NCBI GenBank assembly: GCA_017558005.1
Contig: JAFYWN010000016.1
Span: forward strand, 1 to 34,449
From: Kiritimatiellia bacterium
GTDB lineage: Bacteria; Verrucomicrobiota; Kiritimatiellia; RFP12; DVOR01
Direction: 5' to 3'
Length of the DNA stretch: 34,449 nucleotides
Made by a program: the position numbers and the translations under genes. Shown here piece after piece: positions 25,734 to 33,788 of this stretch. Positions within the stretch are counted from its first letter, which is position 1. The number at the start of each line of letters is the position of its first letter. The notes beneath the pieces were generated by a model. The model was given only the letters and a program-made list of their open reading frames with translations, did no database searches and was not told the origin of the DNA.

Positions 25734-26551
25734 CGCCATCCTCCATAGTATTCCGCCTCAACGCGCACATACTCCAATTCGCGTTGGCCGAATTTCCAAA
25801 TCATATAAGCAATCAATAGGCGAATCACTCCGCCGCTTCCAAAAACAATATTCCAGAGATACGTGCCCAATGGGGGGAAAAAAGAGGGACACGGCACCTG
25901 AATATTGAAGAGAAAATCCAAAACCACCAAAGCCACCCACAACCCAGCAAAGCAACGGCCCACGAAAACCGCCCACTCCGTTGCACGCACCTTTGACTTC
26001 CCGAACATTTGCAACGCCGAACGCAACATGCGCCCACCATCCATCGGAAACGCGGGTAAGAGGTTAAAACACCCCAAGCCAATGTTCAGCATCGCCACGA
26101 GACTCCACCAGAAGTTGGGATAAAAGACGACCACCACTTCACCTTCTGGGCTTAAAGCTCTTTCTCCCCATCCACCAAAGTACGTAGCGCCAAATACCGC
26201 CACCGCCGCAATCAAAAATGAACACAACGGCCCTGCGAAAGCCATCAACCATTCCTGCCACGGCTTGGTTGGCATCCGTGTAATTGCGGCACACCCACCT
26301 AATAATTGTAAGGTTATGTCGCGCACCTGCCCACCAAAAGCAATCGCCGTTAAACTATGCGACAACTCGTGTAAAAGAATCGAAATCAATAGAAAAACAA
26401 GGATAAAGAGTCCGACTCCAACCGAAAAGAGCGGCATTGAGAAATCAAAAAACGAGTAGATTAAACACGCCGCCAGAAGCACCACCGAAAGGTTTAGCCT
26501 GACAGGAATGTCAAAAATTTTAAAGAGTGTCCACTGGTTTTTTAATTGCAT
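25730..26551 (-). CDS. Site-2-type M50 zinc metalloprotease
   Basis: This 273-residue polytopic protein has the intramembrane zinc site: LLHELSHS (His61, Glu62, His65) in one helix and NLLPAFPMDGGRMLR (Asp171) in a later one. About six hydrophobic helices are visible, and there is no PDZ or CBS domain, which matches the compact group of bacterial M50 proteases rather than RseP. Such enzymes cleave substrates within the inner membrane; the target is unknown. The ATG at 26551 lies only nine bases past the -10 hexamer TATAAT, so the mRNA should begin a few bases before or at the start codon and no ribosome site is present. It leads the unit M50-ychF-dacA-lipoprotein. Confidence 0.9.
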   Translation of the reverse strand: MQLKNQWTLFKIFDIPVRLNLSVVLLAACLIYSFFDFSMPLFSVGVGLFILVFLLISILLHELSHSLTAIAFGGQVRDITLQLLGGCAAITRMPTKPWQEWLMAFAGPLCSFLIAAVAVFGATYFGGWGERALSPEGEVVVVFYPNFWWSLVAMLNIGLGCFNLLPAFPMDGGRMLRSALQMFGKSKVRATEWAVFVGRCFAGLWVALVVLDFLFNIQVPCPSFFPPLGTYLWNIVFGSGGVIRLLIAYMIWKFGQRELEYVRVEAEYYGGWR

Positions 26552-26560
26552 AGGTCAGAC

Positions 26561-26569
26561 ATTATACCA
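26561..26569 (-). promoter_or_regulatory. Extended -10 promoter of the M50 protease unit, giving a near-leaderless mRNA
   Basis: TGG-TATAAT on the minus strand (TATAAT at 26561-26566) with TTTTGC about 17 bases upstream. Transcription would start about 2-4 bases before the ATG at 26551. Confidence 0.7.
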
Positions 26570-26665
26570 AAAACCGCCCTTTTGCAAAACCACCCCCATT
26601 TCTTTCCCTACCCTGAGCGATTCACAACGCACTCCCACTCCTGCGCAAAGCACTTTAAACAAACA

Positions 26666-26693
26666 AAAAGACCTCCGCGGACGGAGGTCTTTT
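26666..26693 (-). terminator. Rho-independent terminator after the 155-residue protein gene
   Basis: A 12-bp perfect stem (26666-26677 with 26682-26693) with a 4-base loop and an A/T run on both sides, so it could also act on plus-strand transcripts. Confidence 0.93.
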
Positions 26694-26714
26694 GAAATGT
26701 AGCAAGAAGCATCC

Positions 26715-27182
26715 TTACGAGAAATCAAGGGAGATCGTGCCATTGACAATGGCGATATCCTTGAGTGCACCCTGCAATCCAATCCCGCGCAACTTTGCGA
26801 GTTCAGAGATGGCCACGGTCAACGTATTGCCATTGACGCTCAAGCCCGGCTTACCTGCCACTGCGGTGGCGAGTTGCCCCATGGCGGCAGCAGCCCCTGC
26901 TTCGCCACCCATCATTGCCATCGAGAGCTTAGACAAGGTGATATCCAAGGCCGCGCCATCCTGTGCAGGAGCCAAGCGCAACTGCGCTTCCACCGGCAAG
27001 GGAACAAAGCCCATCGAGGCCTTACACTTGAAAATTAACAGACCATCCTTCAAGGTCACCTGAGGGTCTTTCACCTTCTTGAGCATTTCGCCGTGGGTTT
27101 CAGCCATCTTTGCAAATGCCGCAGAAAGACCATTATTGATATCCGATTCGGTAAGAGTTAAAGCAAGTTTACTAAGAATCAT
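26715..27182 (-). CDS. Small protein of unknown function, transcribed alone
   Basis: I do not recognise the family. The 155 residues have no signal peptide or membrane helix. The N-terminal LTLTESDINNGLSAAF resembles the first segment of TULIP-like lipid-binding proteins (DUF2993/DUF1439 type), and alternating hydrophobic strands follow (LLIFKCKASMGFVPLPVEAQLRL, LTVAISELAKL, IAIVNGTISLDF), with an Ala/Gly/Met-rich stretch in the middle. This suggests a beta-rich fold, but the link is weak. It has a strong ribosome site (GGAGG, four bases from the ATG), its own promoter at 27206 and its own terminator, so it is a single-gene unit and may be well expressed. Confidence 0.75.
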   Translation of the reverse strand: MILSKLALTLTESDINNGLSAAFAKMAETHGEMLKKVKDPQVTLKDGLLIFKCKASMGFVPLPVEAQLRLAPAQDGAALDITLSKLSMAMMGGEAGAAAAMGQLATAVAGKPGLSVNGNTLTVAISELAKLRGIGLQGALKDIAIVNGTISLDFS

Positions 27183-27205
27183 AGTACCTCCAAAAAAGTG
27201 TCGGG

Positions 27206-27214
27206 ATTATAGCA
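27206..27214 (-). promoter_or_regulatory. Extended -10 promoter of the 155-residue protein gene
   Basis: TGC-TATAAT on the minus strand (TATAAT at 27206-27211) lies 23 bases before the ATG and follows a T-run. Confidence 0.75.
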
Positions 27215-27229
27215 AAAAAAGAAGAGCGG

Positions 27230-27514
27230 TTAAGGCAAAAGGATGCTTTTCGCCTGTTCGGGGGGCATTCCAGCCACGGCAAAACGTTTCAAGCGCGCCG
27301 TTTGCCCAGAGAGTAAGGAGACTGCACTCTTTGAAACGCCGAGAGCTTCAGCCAAAAAGCGGCGCGCCGCCTCATTTGCCTTACCATCCACGGGCGGTGC
27401 CGTCAAAGCCACGCGCAACCATGTTTCCTCCGCGCCCAATACCGCATTACGCGACGCTTTCGGCGTGACCTTCACCGTGATTGCACATCCGTCCTTCCAC
27501 GGACTACACCACAT
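27230..27514 (-). CDS. yggU: YggU/DUF167 family protein
   Basis: The 94 residues are typical of DUF167: CAITVKVTPKASRNAV, then LRVALTAPPVDGKANEAARRFLAEAL and VSLLSGQTARLKRFAVAG. The function is not established. In many proteobacteria yggU follows yggT, and here too it follows a YggT-like membrane protein, which supports both calls. The start at 27514 has GGGAGG five bases upstream and overlaps the upstream gene by 11 bases; an earlier ATG at 27535 lies inside that gene. A weak stem overlaps its end before a T-run, which may act as terminator. Confidence 0.92.
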   Translation of the reverse strand: MWCSPWKDGCAITVKVTPKASRNAVLGAEETWLRVALTAPPVDGKANEAARRFLAEALGVSKSAVSLLSGQTARLKRFAVAGMPPEQAKSILLP

Positions 27515-28427
27515 GAAGACCTCCCACCGTTGCAATTACTTCTATCAACATCATGAAGAGCGCTTGCAAGACTCCCCCTGCCGCCGAGCAAACCAAGAGA
27601 ATCAAAATCGGGGTGAGATAGAGAAATCCCATGCGAAATTCTGGCAAAGGCCCCTTGAGAAGACGGAAAATGTCTTTAAGGAAGTAGGACAACGATTGAT
27701 GCCGCGTTAGCGCACAGAGAATGGCGAAGAGAATCAACGTCACCGTCAATTCATGCAATTCTGAAAAGACCTCTAAGACGATTAACCCCGTCACCGCCAC
27801 AAAGCGCAAGCCAGGCACCAGATTGGAGAGGGCCATCTTTTTGGAGAGTTCCCCCATCATGCCTGTGAGCGCTTCTAAGTTCTCAAAGGGATAGGTCACA
27901 CTTTCCGCATGCCAATTCATCAAAAAGGCCCAAAAGGCTGCCGCAACGAAGAGAATGCCCCACTGAAGCGCCAAGGATAACCGCCCCACCGGGAAGAGTG
28001 CCAACCGCAATAAATCGCCTGAATACCCAGGCAATACCCTCGAGCGATGCCACACCTGTAAGACCAACATCCCCGCCAACAAGATGATAAAGTGACGGAA
28101 AAGTCCCAATACCGCAATGAGAAGCCAATTTTTAAAGGTGGTCGCAGGCAAGGCATACGCCACAAAGAGATTCACCGCCATCGCATTTACGTGCATCCGC
28201 GACAACATCACTGCGTCTGCACAGAGCGCCAATGCCAATAGCACCACGCATAATGGTTTGGGAGGCATCGGCAAGGCTGGACGCAGGGTGGTTAAGAGGC
28301 GCGCCAAGAGATTATCCAGCGTTGCAGCGTAGGGATTTAATAATGCATACTGCGCGGGCAACATCAATCGGACGATGATTACCACGCAGAAGAAGATTAA
28401 GAAGGCATGAACAAGTGAAAAAAGCAT
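27504..28427 (-). CDS. YggT-like polytopic membrane protein
   Basis: This 307-residue protein has about seven hydrophobic helices in two similar halves. After the first helix comes NPYAATLDNLLARLLTTLRPALPMPP (about 31-56), which resembles the short loop of YggT proteins (xPY...L...PIRRxLP); a similar stretch GYSGDLLRLALFPVGRLSL occurs in the middle. Usual YggT proteins have 100-190 residues, so this one is longer. YggT members are linked to cell-shape or osmotic functions and are poorly understood. The ATG overlaps the coaX stop (TAATG), and yggU overlaps its end. Confidence 0.65.
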   Translation of the reverse strand: MLFSLVHAFLIFFCVVIIVRLMLPAQYALLNPYAATLDNLLARLLTTLRPALPMPPKPLCVVLLALALCADAVMLSRMHVNAMAVNLFVAYALPATTFKNWLLIAVLGLFRHFIILLAGMLVLQVWHRSRVLPGYSGDLLRLALFPVGRLSLALQWGILFVAAAFWAFLMNWHAESVTYPFENLEALTGMMGELSKKMALSNLVPGLRFVAVTGLIVLEVFSELHELTVTLILFAILCALTRHQSLSYFLKDIFRLLKGPLPEFRMGFLYLTPILILLVCSAAGGVLQALFMMLIEVIATVGGLHVV

Positions 28428-29185
28428 TAGTCGGCACCGCCGTTTTCAAAGATTTTCCCAAGGCCAAAGAGGGTCAATGTCGGATCAATCGCGACCTCTA
28501 AATCGCTTCCGTTTAAGACCCAACCTGCGTAACCACCCGTTGCGACCACGTGTGCCTTCCCATTAAAGGGACGTTGCAAATGCGCAATCAATTCACGCAC
28601 AATGCCACGATAGCCGACCTGCGCACCCAAGGTAATCGCTTCTTCGGTTGATTTCCCCACCACTGGCGTCTCCGTATTACCGAGTTCAACCTTCGGCAGA
28701 AGCGCCGTCTTTTCGTGGAGATAGGTCGTCATTAAGGGGAGCCCAGGCGTAATCACGCCGCCCACATAGGCGGGGCGATCATCAATCACCTCAAAGTTGA
28801 GTGCCGTACCAAAGTCCACCACAATGAGTGGCGCACCATAACGTGCCAACCCGCCCGCCGCATCGGCCAAACGGTCTGCACCGATGCGCTCTGGACACGG
28901 ATAATCTACCGTAAAACCCAGCGGACTCTCCGAGGTCACAAAGCGCGGCACGCAACCCAATGTTTCATGGATTAAATGGCGCCACTTGCTATTGACCTCA
29001 GGGACGACTGAAGCGATTGACACCCCCTCTACGCCACCATCGGCAATCAAACGCACCATATCTGAGCATGCCTCCGGATTCTTCCGAATGCCCCCATTGA
29101 TGTGCGTCACGCGCGAGATTTCGCCGTCTTCGTAAAGCCCCAGCGTAGCGGAGGTGTTGCCAATATCGATGCACACCAAGCGCAT
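28427..29185 (-). CDS. coaX: CoaX, type III pantothenate kinase
   Basis: This 252-residue enzyme phosphorylates pantothenate, the first step of coenzyme A synthesis. It shows the ASKHA-fold motifs of the type III class: CIDIGNTSATLGL (Asp7), YPCPERIGADRLADA, LIVVDFGTALNFEVI and GGVITPGLPLM. Type III kinases are insensitive to CoA feedback and have a high Km for ATP. The start at 29185 forms TGATG with the nadC stop and has GGAG nine bases upstream; an ATG five codons earlier overlaps that ribosome site. It lies between nadC and the yggT-like gene. Confidence 0.96.
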   Translation of the reverse strand: MRLVCIDIGNTSATLGLYEDGEISRVTHINGGIRKNPEACSDMVRLIADGGVEGVSIASVVPEVNSKWRHLIHETLGCVPRFVTSESPLGFTVDYPCPERIGADRLADAAGGLARYGAPLIVVDFGTALNFEVIDDRPAYVGGVITPGLPLMTTYLHEKTALLPKVELGNTETPVVGKSTEEAITLGAQVGYRGIVRELIAHLQRPFNGKAHVVATGGYAGWVLNGSDLEVAIDPTLTLFGLGKIFENGGAD

Positions 29186-30075
29186 CAGATGACACTCCAT
29201 TCAAGGGCCAAGTCAATGCTCGGCGCCGAGTGCGTCAAAGCGCCCACGCTCAATGCATCCACACCCGTGGCGGCGATGGCATTCGCCGTCTTAAGATTGA
29301 TGCCACCCGATGCTTCCAACTTCGTGACCTTCGTTGCCTCACGGGTAATACGCACACATTCACGCATCATATCGCAGGGCATATTGTCGAGCATAATCCA
29401 CTCAGGCTCTGCCTTCAGTGCGGACTTCAATTCTTCAATGCTCTCCACTTCAATTTCCACGGCCAACAAAGGATATGCCTTACGTGCCGCTTCCACTGCA
29501 AGATCCAAACGATTCGGGTCGCCACCCGCCCAGAGGTGACGGTGGTTATCCTTCATCAACACGCGATCGTAGAGACCAAAACGATGATTCGTGCCGCCGC
29601 CGCAGCGCACCGCAAACTTCTCAAACACGCGCAAACACGGAGTGGTCTTGCGGGTGTCGAGCACCATGCAGTTATAGGGCTTCACAGCTTCCACAAACTG
29701 ATGCGTCAGGGTGGCCGTGCCGCACATGCGCTGAATGAAGTTGAGCGCCGTACGTTCTGCCGTCAAAATGGCACGTGCACGACCCGTGAAGCGAGCGAGC
29801 ACGCTATTCTTCGGGGCGATTGCACCATTGGGAATCAAAATCTCATAGGTCAACGTCGGGTCCAACAACTGGAGAATGTACAGCGCCACATTCAAGCCCG
29901 CCACGCAGCATTCCTCACGTGCCTGGATTTCTCCCGTTGCCAAGATATCCGGTCCCACTAAGGCGAGCGTTGTCGCATCACCAGCGCCAATATCTTCTTT
30001 CAGTGCGGCCTTAATGGCCAATACAGCACGAGGGTCCTTCGTAATATCAGGTAAGGTCTCAGGATTCACCGTCAT
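29185..30075 (-). CDS. nadC: NadC, nicotinate-nucleotide pyrophosphorylase (quinolinate phosphoribosyltransferase)
   Basis: The 296 residues form the two domains of NadC. Signatures are KEDIGAGDATT near the start, AERTALNFIQRMCGTATLT, the active-site stretch VLDTRKTTPCLRVFEKFAVRCGGGTNHRFGL (split by basic residues that bind phosphoribosyl pyrophosphate and quinolinate), VEIEVES, IMLDNM and LEASGGI. It makes nicotinate mononucleotide from quinolinate. nadA and nadB are not in the window. AAGGAG lies seven bases upstream. The 50-base gap after the M42 gene holds no clear promoter, so it probably shares that mRNA. Confidence 0.97.
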   Translation of the reverse strand: MTVNPETLPDITKDPRAVLAIKAALKEDIGAGDATTLALVGPDILATGEIQAREECCVAGLNVALYILQLLDPTLTYEILIPNGAIAPKNSVLARFTGRARAILTAERTALNFIQRMCGTATLTHQFVEAVKPYNCMVLDTRKTTPCLRVFEKFAVRCGGGTNHRFGLYDRVLMKDNHRHLWAGGDPNRLDLAVEAARKAYPLLAVEIEVESIEELKSALKAEPEWIMLDNMPCDMMRECVRITREATKVTKLEASGGINLKTANAIAATGVDALSVGALTHSAPSIDLALEWSVI

Positions 30076-30125
30076 GGGAGTTCTCCTTTTTGATTGAAAT
30101 CAACTACTCAATTGACAAATTCAAA

Positions 30126-31208
30126 TTACAGCGTGGGCGTCAAGTCTGGGTTTGCAGGGAGCGACCCGAGGAAGGAACAGAGCAAACGAATCGCACGTTC
30201 CGCATCATTCAAATCCAAGGTCTCCACCGGGCTATGCATATACCGCAGCGGGATGCCAATCAAGCTCACCGCCACATCACCCCCCGCCATACGCATCGCA
30301 TACGCATTATTACCAGAAGCGCGCGCACGCACTTGCACCTGCAAGGGGATTTCTTCCAACTTCGCCGTATCCATCAGCGCTTGGCGTAGCTTCGCATTGT
30401 AGAAGGGCCCCGTGCCAATGATTGGACCACCGCCCAACTTCACATCGCCCATCTTGCGACAATCCGCAGGGTTCACATCCGTGGCAAAGCCCACATCCAC
30501 GCAAATGCCGATGTCGGGTTGCACCAATTTTGCCGCATTGGAGCCACCAATCAAGCCGAGTTCTTCCTGGACACTGCCCACCAAATGCAGGGCCACATTC
30601 AAGGGTGCGAGGGGTTGCTCAGCCAAACGGCGCATCGTTTCGGTGATGATATACGCGCCAATGCGATTATCGAATCCACGGCAGGCCACCCGCTCCCCCG
30701 CGAGCGGGAACCACCCTGCATCCACCACGGCGGGCGCTCCGAGTGCCACGAGGGCTTCTGCCTCTTCACGAGACGTAGCCCCAATGTCCACGGGCAAATC
30801 CGTCACCTCTTTGGGCGCCACCTTTTCACGTTCAGCAGAGGACATCAAATGGGGCGGACGCACCCCGAAGACCCCGTGCACTGGGCCATTCTTGCCCTGG
30901 ATAATTAAACGCTCACCCAAGACCGTCTGCGCCGTCACACCACCATTGGGAATCAACCACAAGAGGCCGTTCGAATCAATGTACGAAACCAAAAAGCCGA
31001 TTTCATCGCAGTGAGCCTCAAGCATCACCTTCACGGGTGCGCCTTCATTAAGCACTGCATGTAGGTTACCATGCACATCAAATGCACACTCCACCCCAGA
31101 CTGCTTCAAATAACGCGCCATAATGCGCTGTCCATCTTGTTCGAAGCCGCTGGGGGACTGACAGGCCACCAGTTCTTTCAAAAATGCCAAAGATTGTTTA
31201 TCCGCCAT
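30126..31208 (-). CDS. M42 family metallo-aminopeptidase
   Basis: The 360 residues show the M42 (TET/FrvX-like) ligands: His66 and Asp68 in LEAHCDEIGF, Asp180 in CRGFDNRIGAY, catalytic Glu215/216 in VQEELGLIGG, Asp238 in CVDVG and His325 in RYMHSPVETL. These cytoplasmic enzymes form 12-subunit particles that remove N-terminal residues from peptides; some members act as glucanases. The ATG at 31208 has AAGGAG five bases upstream; the frame continues another 38 codons past the promoter without coding character. With the M18 enzyme at 20342-21748 the region encodes two large-particle peptidases. Confidence 0.94.
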   Translation of the reverse strand: MADKQSLAFLKELVACQSPSGFEQDGQRIMARYLKQSGVECAFDVHGNLHAVLNEGAPVKVMLEAHCDEIGFLVSYIDSNGLLWLIPNGGVTAQTVLGERLIIQGKNGPVHGVFGVRPPHLMSSAEREKVAPKEVTDLPVDIGATSREEAEALVALGAPAVVDAGWFPLAGERVACRGFDNRIGAYIITETMRRLAEQPLAPLNVALHLVGSVQEELGLIGGSNAAKLVQPDIGICVDVGFATDVNPADCRKMGDVKLGGGPIIGTGPFYNAKLRQALMDTAKLEEIPLQVQVRARASGNNAYAMRMAGGDVAVSLIGIPLRYMHSPVETLDLNDAERAIRLLCSFLGSLPANPDLTPTL

Positions 31209-31237
31209 TTTCACTCCTTGAATAGAGGCTTTCCAGC

Positions 31238-31246
31238 AGTATAGCA
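31238..31246 (-). promoter_or_regulatory. Extended -10 promoter of the M42-nadC-coaX unit
   Basis: TGC-TATACT on the minus strand (TATACT at 31238-31243), about 30 bases before the M42 start codon. Confidence 0.7.
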
Positions 31247-31267
31247 AAGATTCCAATAAAAACCTAT

Positions 31268-31310
31268 CAAAATAATAAGGACTTTCCTGCAAATGTGCAC
31301 GAAAGTCCCA
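31268..31310 (-). terminator. Terminator after uppS
   Basis: GGACTTTC (31279-31286) pairs with GAAAGTCC (31301-31308), with an inner TGC/GCA stem (31288-31290/31297-31299). The minus strand then continues TTATTATTTTGA. It lies about 45 bases past the uppS stop. Confidence 0.8.
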
Positions 31311-31352
31311 ATGATTATTCACCCAAATGGTGTTTAGCCGTCCGTTCTGCGA

Positions 31353-32039
31353 TTAGACGCCTCCGTAACGACGTTCACGCTTTCCGAAGGAAGCCAGGGC
31401 CGCATCAAAATCTGCCTTGTCAAAATCCGGCCATAAGACGGGCGTCACGTAGAGCTCTGCGTAACTTGCCTGCCACAGGAGGAAGTTGCTCAACCGCATT
31501 TCGCCACTCGTGCGCACAATCAAGTCAGGATCTGGCACATCAGGCAAGTAAAGGTGTTGAGTAAATGTCGCCTCATCAATTGCTTCAGGGTCAAGTTCCC
31601 CTGCCGCCACGGCTTTGGCTAAGCGCTTTGCCGCCGAGACAATCTCCGTTCGGCCACCATAGCTCAAGCAGAGAATGAGCTGACGCTCATACTGCGCCGT
31701 TGCCGCTTCCACGCGAGCGAGTTCTGCTTGCACCGCCTCGGGCAAATCATCCTTCTGCCCCATAATGCGTAAGCGCACCTGATGCTTGTGCAGCATCGAT
31801 TCCTCGCCCGCCAAATAGGCCACGAGTAATCCCATCAAGGCATCCACTTCCTCCTTTGGACGCTTCCAGTTCTCCACCGAAAACGCATACAAAGTCAGAT
31901 AGCGAATCCCCGCATCACGGCAAAAACCAAGCACTCGTCGCACCGTTTCGCCACCTGCGCGATGCCCCTCAGAACGCGGAAGGCCGCGGGCTTTCGCCCA
32001 ACGGCCATTTCCGTCCATAATAATCGCCAAATGCTCCAT
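31353..32039 (-). CDS. uppS: UppS, undecaprenyl-diphosphate synthase (di-trans,poly-cis)
   Basis: This 228-residue cis-prenyltransferase makes the C55 lipid carrier for peptidoglycan and surface glycans by adding isopentenyl units to farnesyl diphosphate. Motifs: HLAIIMDGNGRWAK (catalytic Asp9), GHRAGGE, YLTLYAFSVENWKRP, CLSYGGR and DLIVRTSGEMRLSNFLLWQ with AELYVTPVLWPDF. It is slightly shorter than usual (about 240-250). The ATG overlaps the purA stop (TAATG), and GGGG lies about six bases upstream. The usual partner cdsA does not follow; the unit ends at the terminator at 31268-31310. Confidence 0.97.
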   Translation of the reverse strand: MEHLAIIMDGNGRWAKARGLPRSEGHRAGGETVRRVLGFCRDAGIRYLTLYAFSVENWKRPKEEVDALMGLLVAYLAGEESMLHKHQVRLRIMGQKDDLPEAVQAELARVEAATAQYERQLILCLSYGGRTEIVSAAKRLAKAVAAGELDPEAIDEATFTQHLYLPDVPDPDLIVRTSGEMRLSNFLLWQASYAELYVTPVLWPDFDKADFDAALASFGKRERRYGGV

Positions 32040-33316
32040 TAGATCCCCACGCGGATGGTCGATTCGCGTGCAGGGCCCACAGAGAGAATGCCCAAGCGGC
32101 CACCGGAAAGCTCCACGAGGCGTTCCACATAAGCCTTCGCCTTCAAGGGCAGCTGATCCATCGACGTCACATTGGAGGTCTCTTCCAACCAACCCGGCAT
32201 CGTTTCGTAAATCGGCTTGCAACGAGCCAATTCCGCTGCCGAGGCAGGCATATCTTCAATGCGCTTACCATCGAGTTCGTACGCCACGCAGATCTTGATT
32301 TCAGGCAACGTATCCATCACGTCAAGCTTCGTCATCGTCCAGAAGTCAACGCCGTTGACCATCTGAGCATAACGTGCCACCACAGCATCGAACCAACCGC
32401 AACGACGCGGACGACCCGTCACCGCACCAAATTCGTGACCACGTTCTGCGAGCGTCTTGCCCACTTCACCGAAATCTTCCGTCGGGAAAGGACCTTCGCC
32501 CACACGCGTCGTGTAAGCCTTAATCACACCAATCACGCGATCAATGCGACGCGGGCTGAGACCCGAACCAATGCACGCGCCACCCGAGGTGGGGTTCGAG
32601 CTCGTCACGAAGGGATAGGTACCGAAGTCGATATCCAGCATCGTGCCCTGAGCACCTTCCAAAAGGATCGACTGACCTGCGCGGTCGGCCTTATGAATCA
32701 AAGGAATCGTATCGATGATGTACGGGCGAAGCTTTTCAGCCGCCTCAATGTAAGTCTTCACCATCTCATCTGCATCCAAAGGCTCTGCATTGAGTTGGGC
32801 CAACTTCGCATTCGTTTCCAAAACCTGTTCGCGCACCAATTCAGGGAATTCGGGGATCAACATATCACCGCAGCGCAGACCCGTACGAGAGACCTTTGCC
32901 GCATACGCAGGACCGATGCCACGACCCGTGGTACCAATCTTCTTACCCACCGGACGAGCCGCTTCATCAGCCTTATCCAATGCGCGGTGATAGAGCATCA
33001 CCATCTGCGTGCGCGTAGAGATATAAAGGCGACCCTGGCACTCAATGCCCGTGCTACGGAGCATTTCGATTTCATCAATCAAATCCAACGGATTCATCAC
33101 CACGCCGTTACCGATCACGCACACCTTACCTTCGTGCAAGATGCCCGACGGCACCAAACGCAACACGCGCTTTTCGCCCTCTGCGATAACCGTATGGCCG
33201 GCATTCGAACCGCCCTGATAACGCACGATCATATCCGCCTGCGCGGTCAAAACGTCAATGATTTTACCCTTGCCTTCATCGCCCCATTGCGAACCGATCA
33301 AAATGGTATTTGGCAT
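32039..33316 (-). CDS. purA: PurA, adenylosuccinate synthetase
   Basis: The 425 residues are a full-length PurA, which joins IMP and aspartate using GTP in the first step from IMP to AMP. Seen are the GTP loop GSQWGDEGKGK (8-18), YQGGSNAGHT, IGNGVVMNP, GTTGRGIGPAY, LLEGAQGTMLDIDFGTYPFVTSSN and TTRVGEGPFPTE. AAGGA lies seven bases before the ATG. A promoter at 33374 gives a ~50-base leader containing the 10-bp palindrome TGACGCGTCA (33341-33350) and a second TGACGC (33355-33360), a possible operator or small hairpin. uppS is translationally coupled to it. Confidence 0.97.
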   Translation of the reverse strand: MPNTILIGSQWGDEGKGKIIDVLTAQADMIVRYQGGSNAGHTVIAEGEKRVLRLVPSGILHEGKVCVIGNGVVMNPLDLIDEIEMLRSTGIECQGRLYISTRTQMVMLYHRALDKADEAARPVGKKIGTTGRGIGPAYAAKVSRTGLRCGDMLIPEFPELVREQVLETNAKLAQLNAEPLDADEMVKTYIEAAEKLRPYIIDTIPLIHKADRAGQSILLEGAQGTMLDIDFGTYPFVTSSNPTSGGACIGSGLSPRRIDRVIGVIKAYTTRVGEGPFPTEDFGEVGKTLAERGHEFGAVTGRPRRCGWFDAVVARYAQMVNGVDFWTMTKLDVMDTLPEIKICVAYELDGKRIEDMPASAAELARCKPIYETMPGWLEETSNVTSMDQLPLKAKAYVERLVELSGGRLGILSVGPARESTIRVGI

Positions 33317-33373
33317 AGCAACTTCCTTAACTTGGATGATTGACGCGTCACTACTGACGCAAAACGGTAACGA

Positions 33374-33382
33374 ATTATACCA
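33374..33382 (-). promoter_or_regulatory. Extended -10 promoter of purA-uppS
   Basis: TGG-TATAAT on the minus strand (TATAAT at 33374-33379), with TTGCGT 17 bases upstream as a possible -35 element. Confidence 0.75.
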
Positions 33383-33499
33383 AAACTTCCCCCTCTACGC
33401 AACGGGTGCCAACAATGCGACCGCTACAGGCCTCTGTGCCCCCCCCCTTCTCTATACTGTAAGTGCGACTGGATGGTAGGTATCGCGCACCGATGGTAC

Positions 33500-33780
33500 A
33501 AAAATATGAAAGTCGGCCCAAGAATGGACCGACACAAAACCGCCCCCGAACCTACAGCTTAATAATGCAGAAGTGTAAAAATATGAAAATACTACCTAAG
33601 CCAGTTCTCTAAGAGAGTACCGCGCTTAGGATGAAAAAGACTACATTCAAGATGAGCGCATCTTCTATGCTTAGGATGCGGTATTTAAGATGAGCACGTG
33701 TCCTGTGCAGGTCCATTGTTGGACCTACTTATCGGTTTTGCGAAAACCGCCTTCTCTGCGTGCGTGCGAAACGCACGCGC
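33500..33780. repeat. Gene-free region with short direct and inverted repeats
   Basis: No gene is seen between 33380 and 33846. AAAAATATGAAA occurs at 33500 and 33577. GCTTAGGATG followed by AAGATGAGC occurs twice (33624-33657 and 33669-33695), forming two imperfect units of about 29-36 bases; CCTAAGC at 33595 is inverted to them. Stem-loops lie at 33512-33519/33526-33533 (needs a G-U pair, so it is better formed in minus-strand RNA), 33649-33654/33659-33664, 33709-33714/33721-33726, 33733-33739/33743-33749 and 33758-33765/33771-33778. A run of nine Cs lies at 33439-33447. Confidence 0.6.
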
Positions 33781-33788
33781 ACCCCAAT

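Noticed and set aside
33439..33447. Run of nine Cs as a phase-variation tract
   Set aside because: It lies about 60 bases upstream of the purA promoter in non-coding DNA, and nothing links its length to expression.
33624..33697. Possible CRISPR-like direct repeats
   Set aside because: Only two imperfect copies with unequal spacing and no cas genes; better described as a short duplication.
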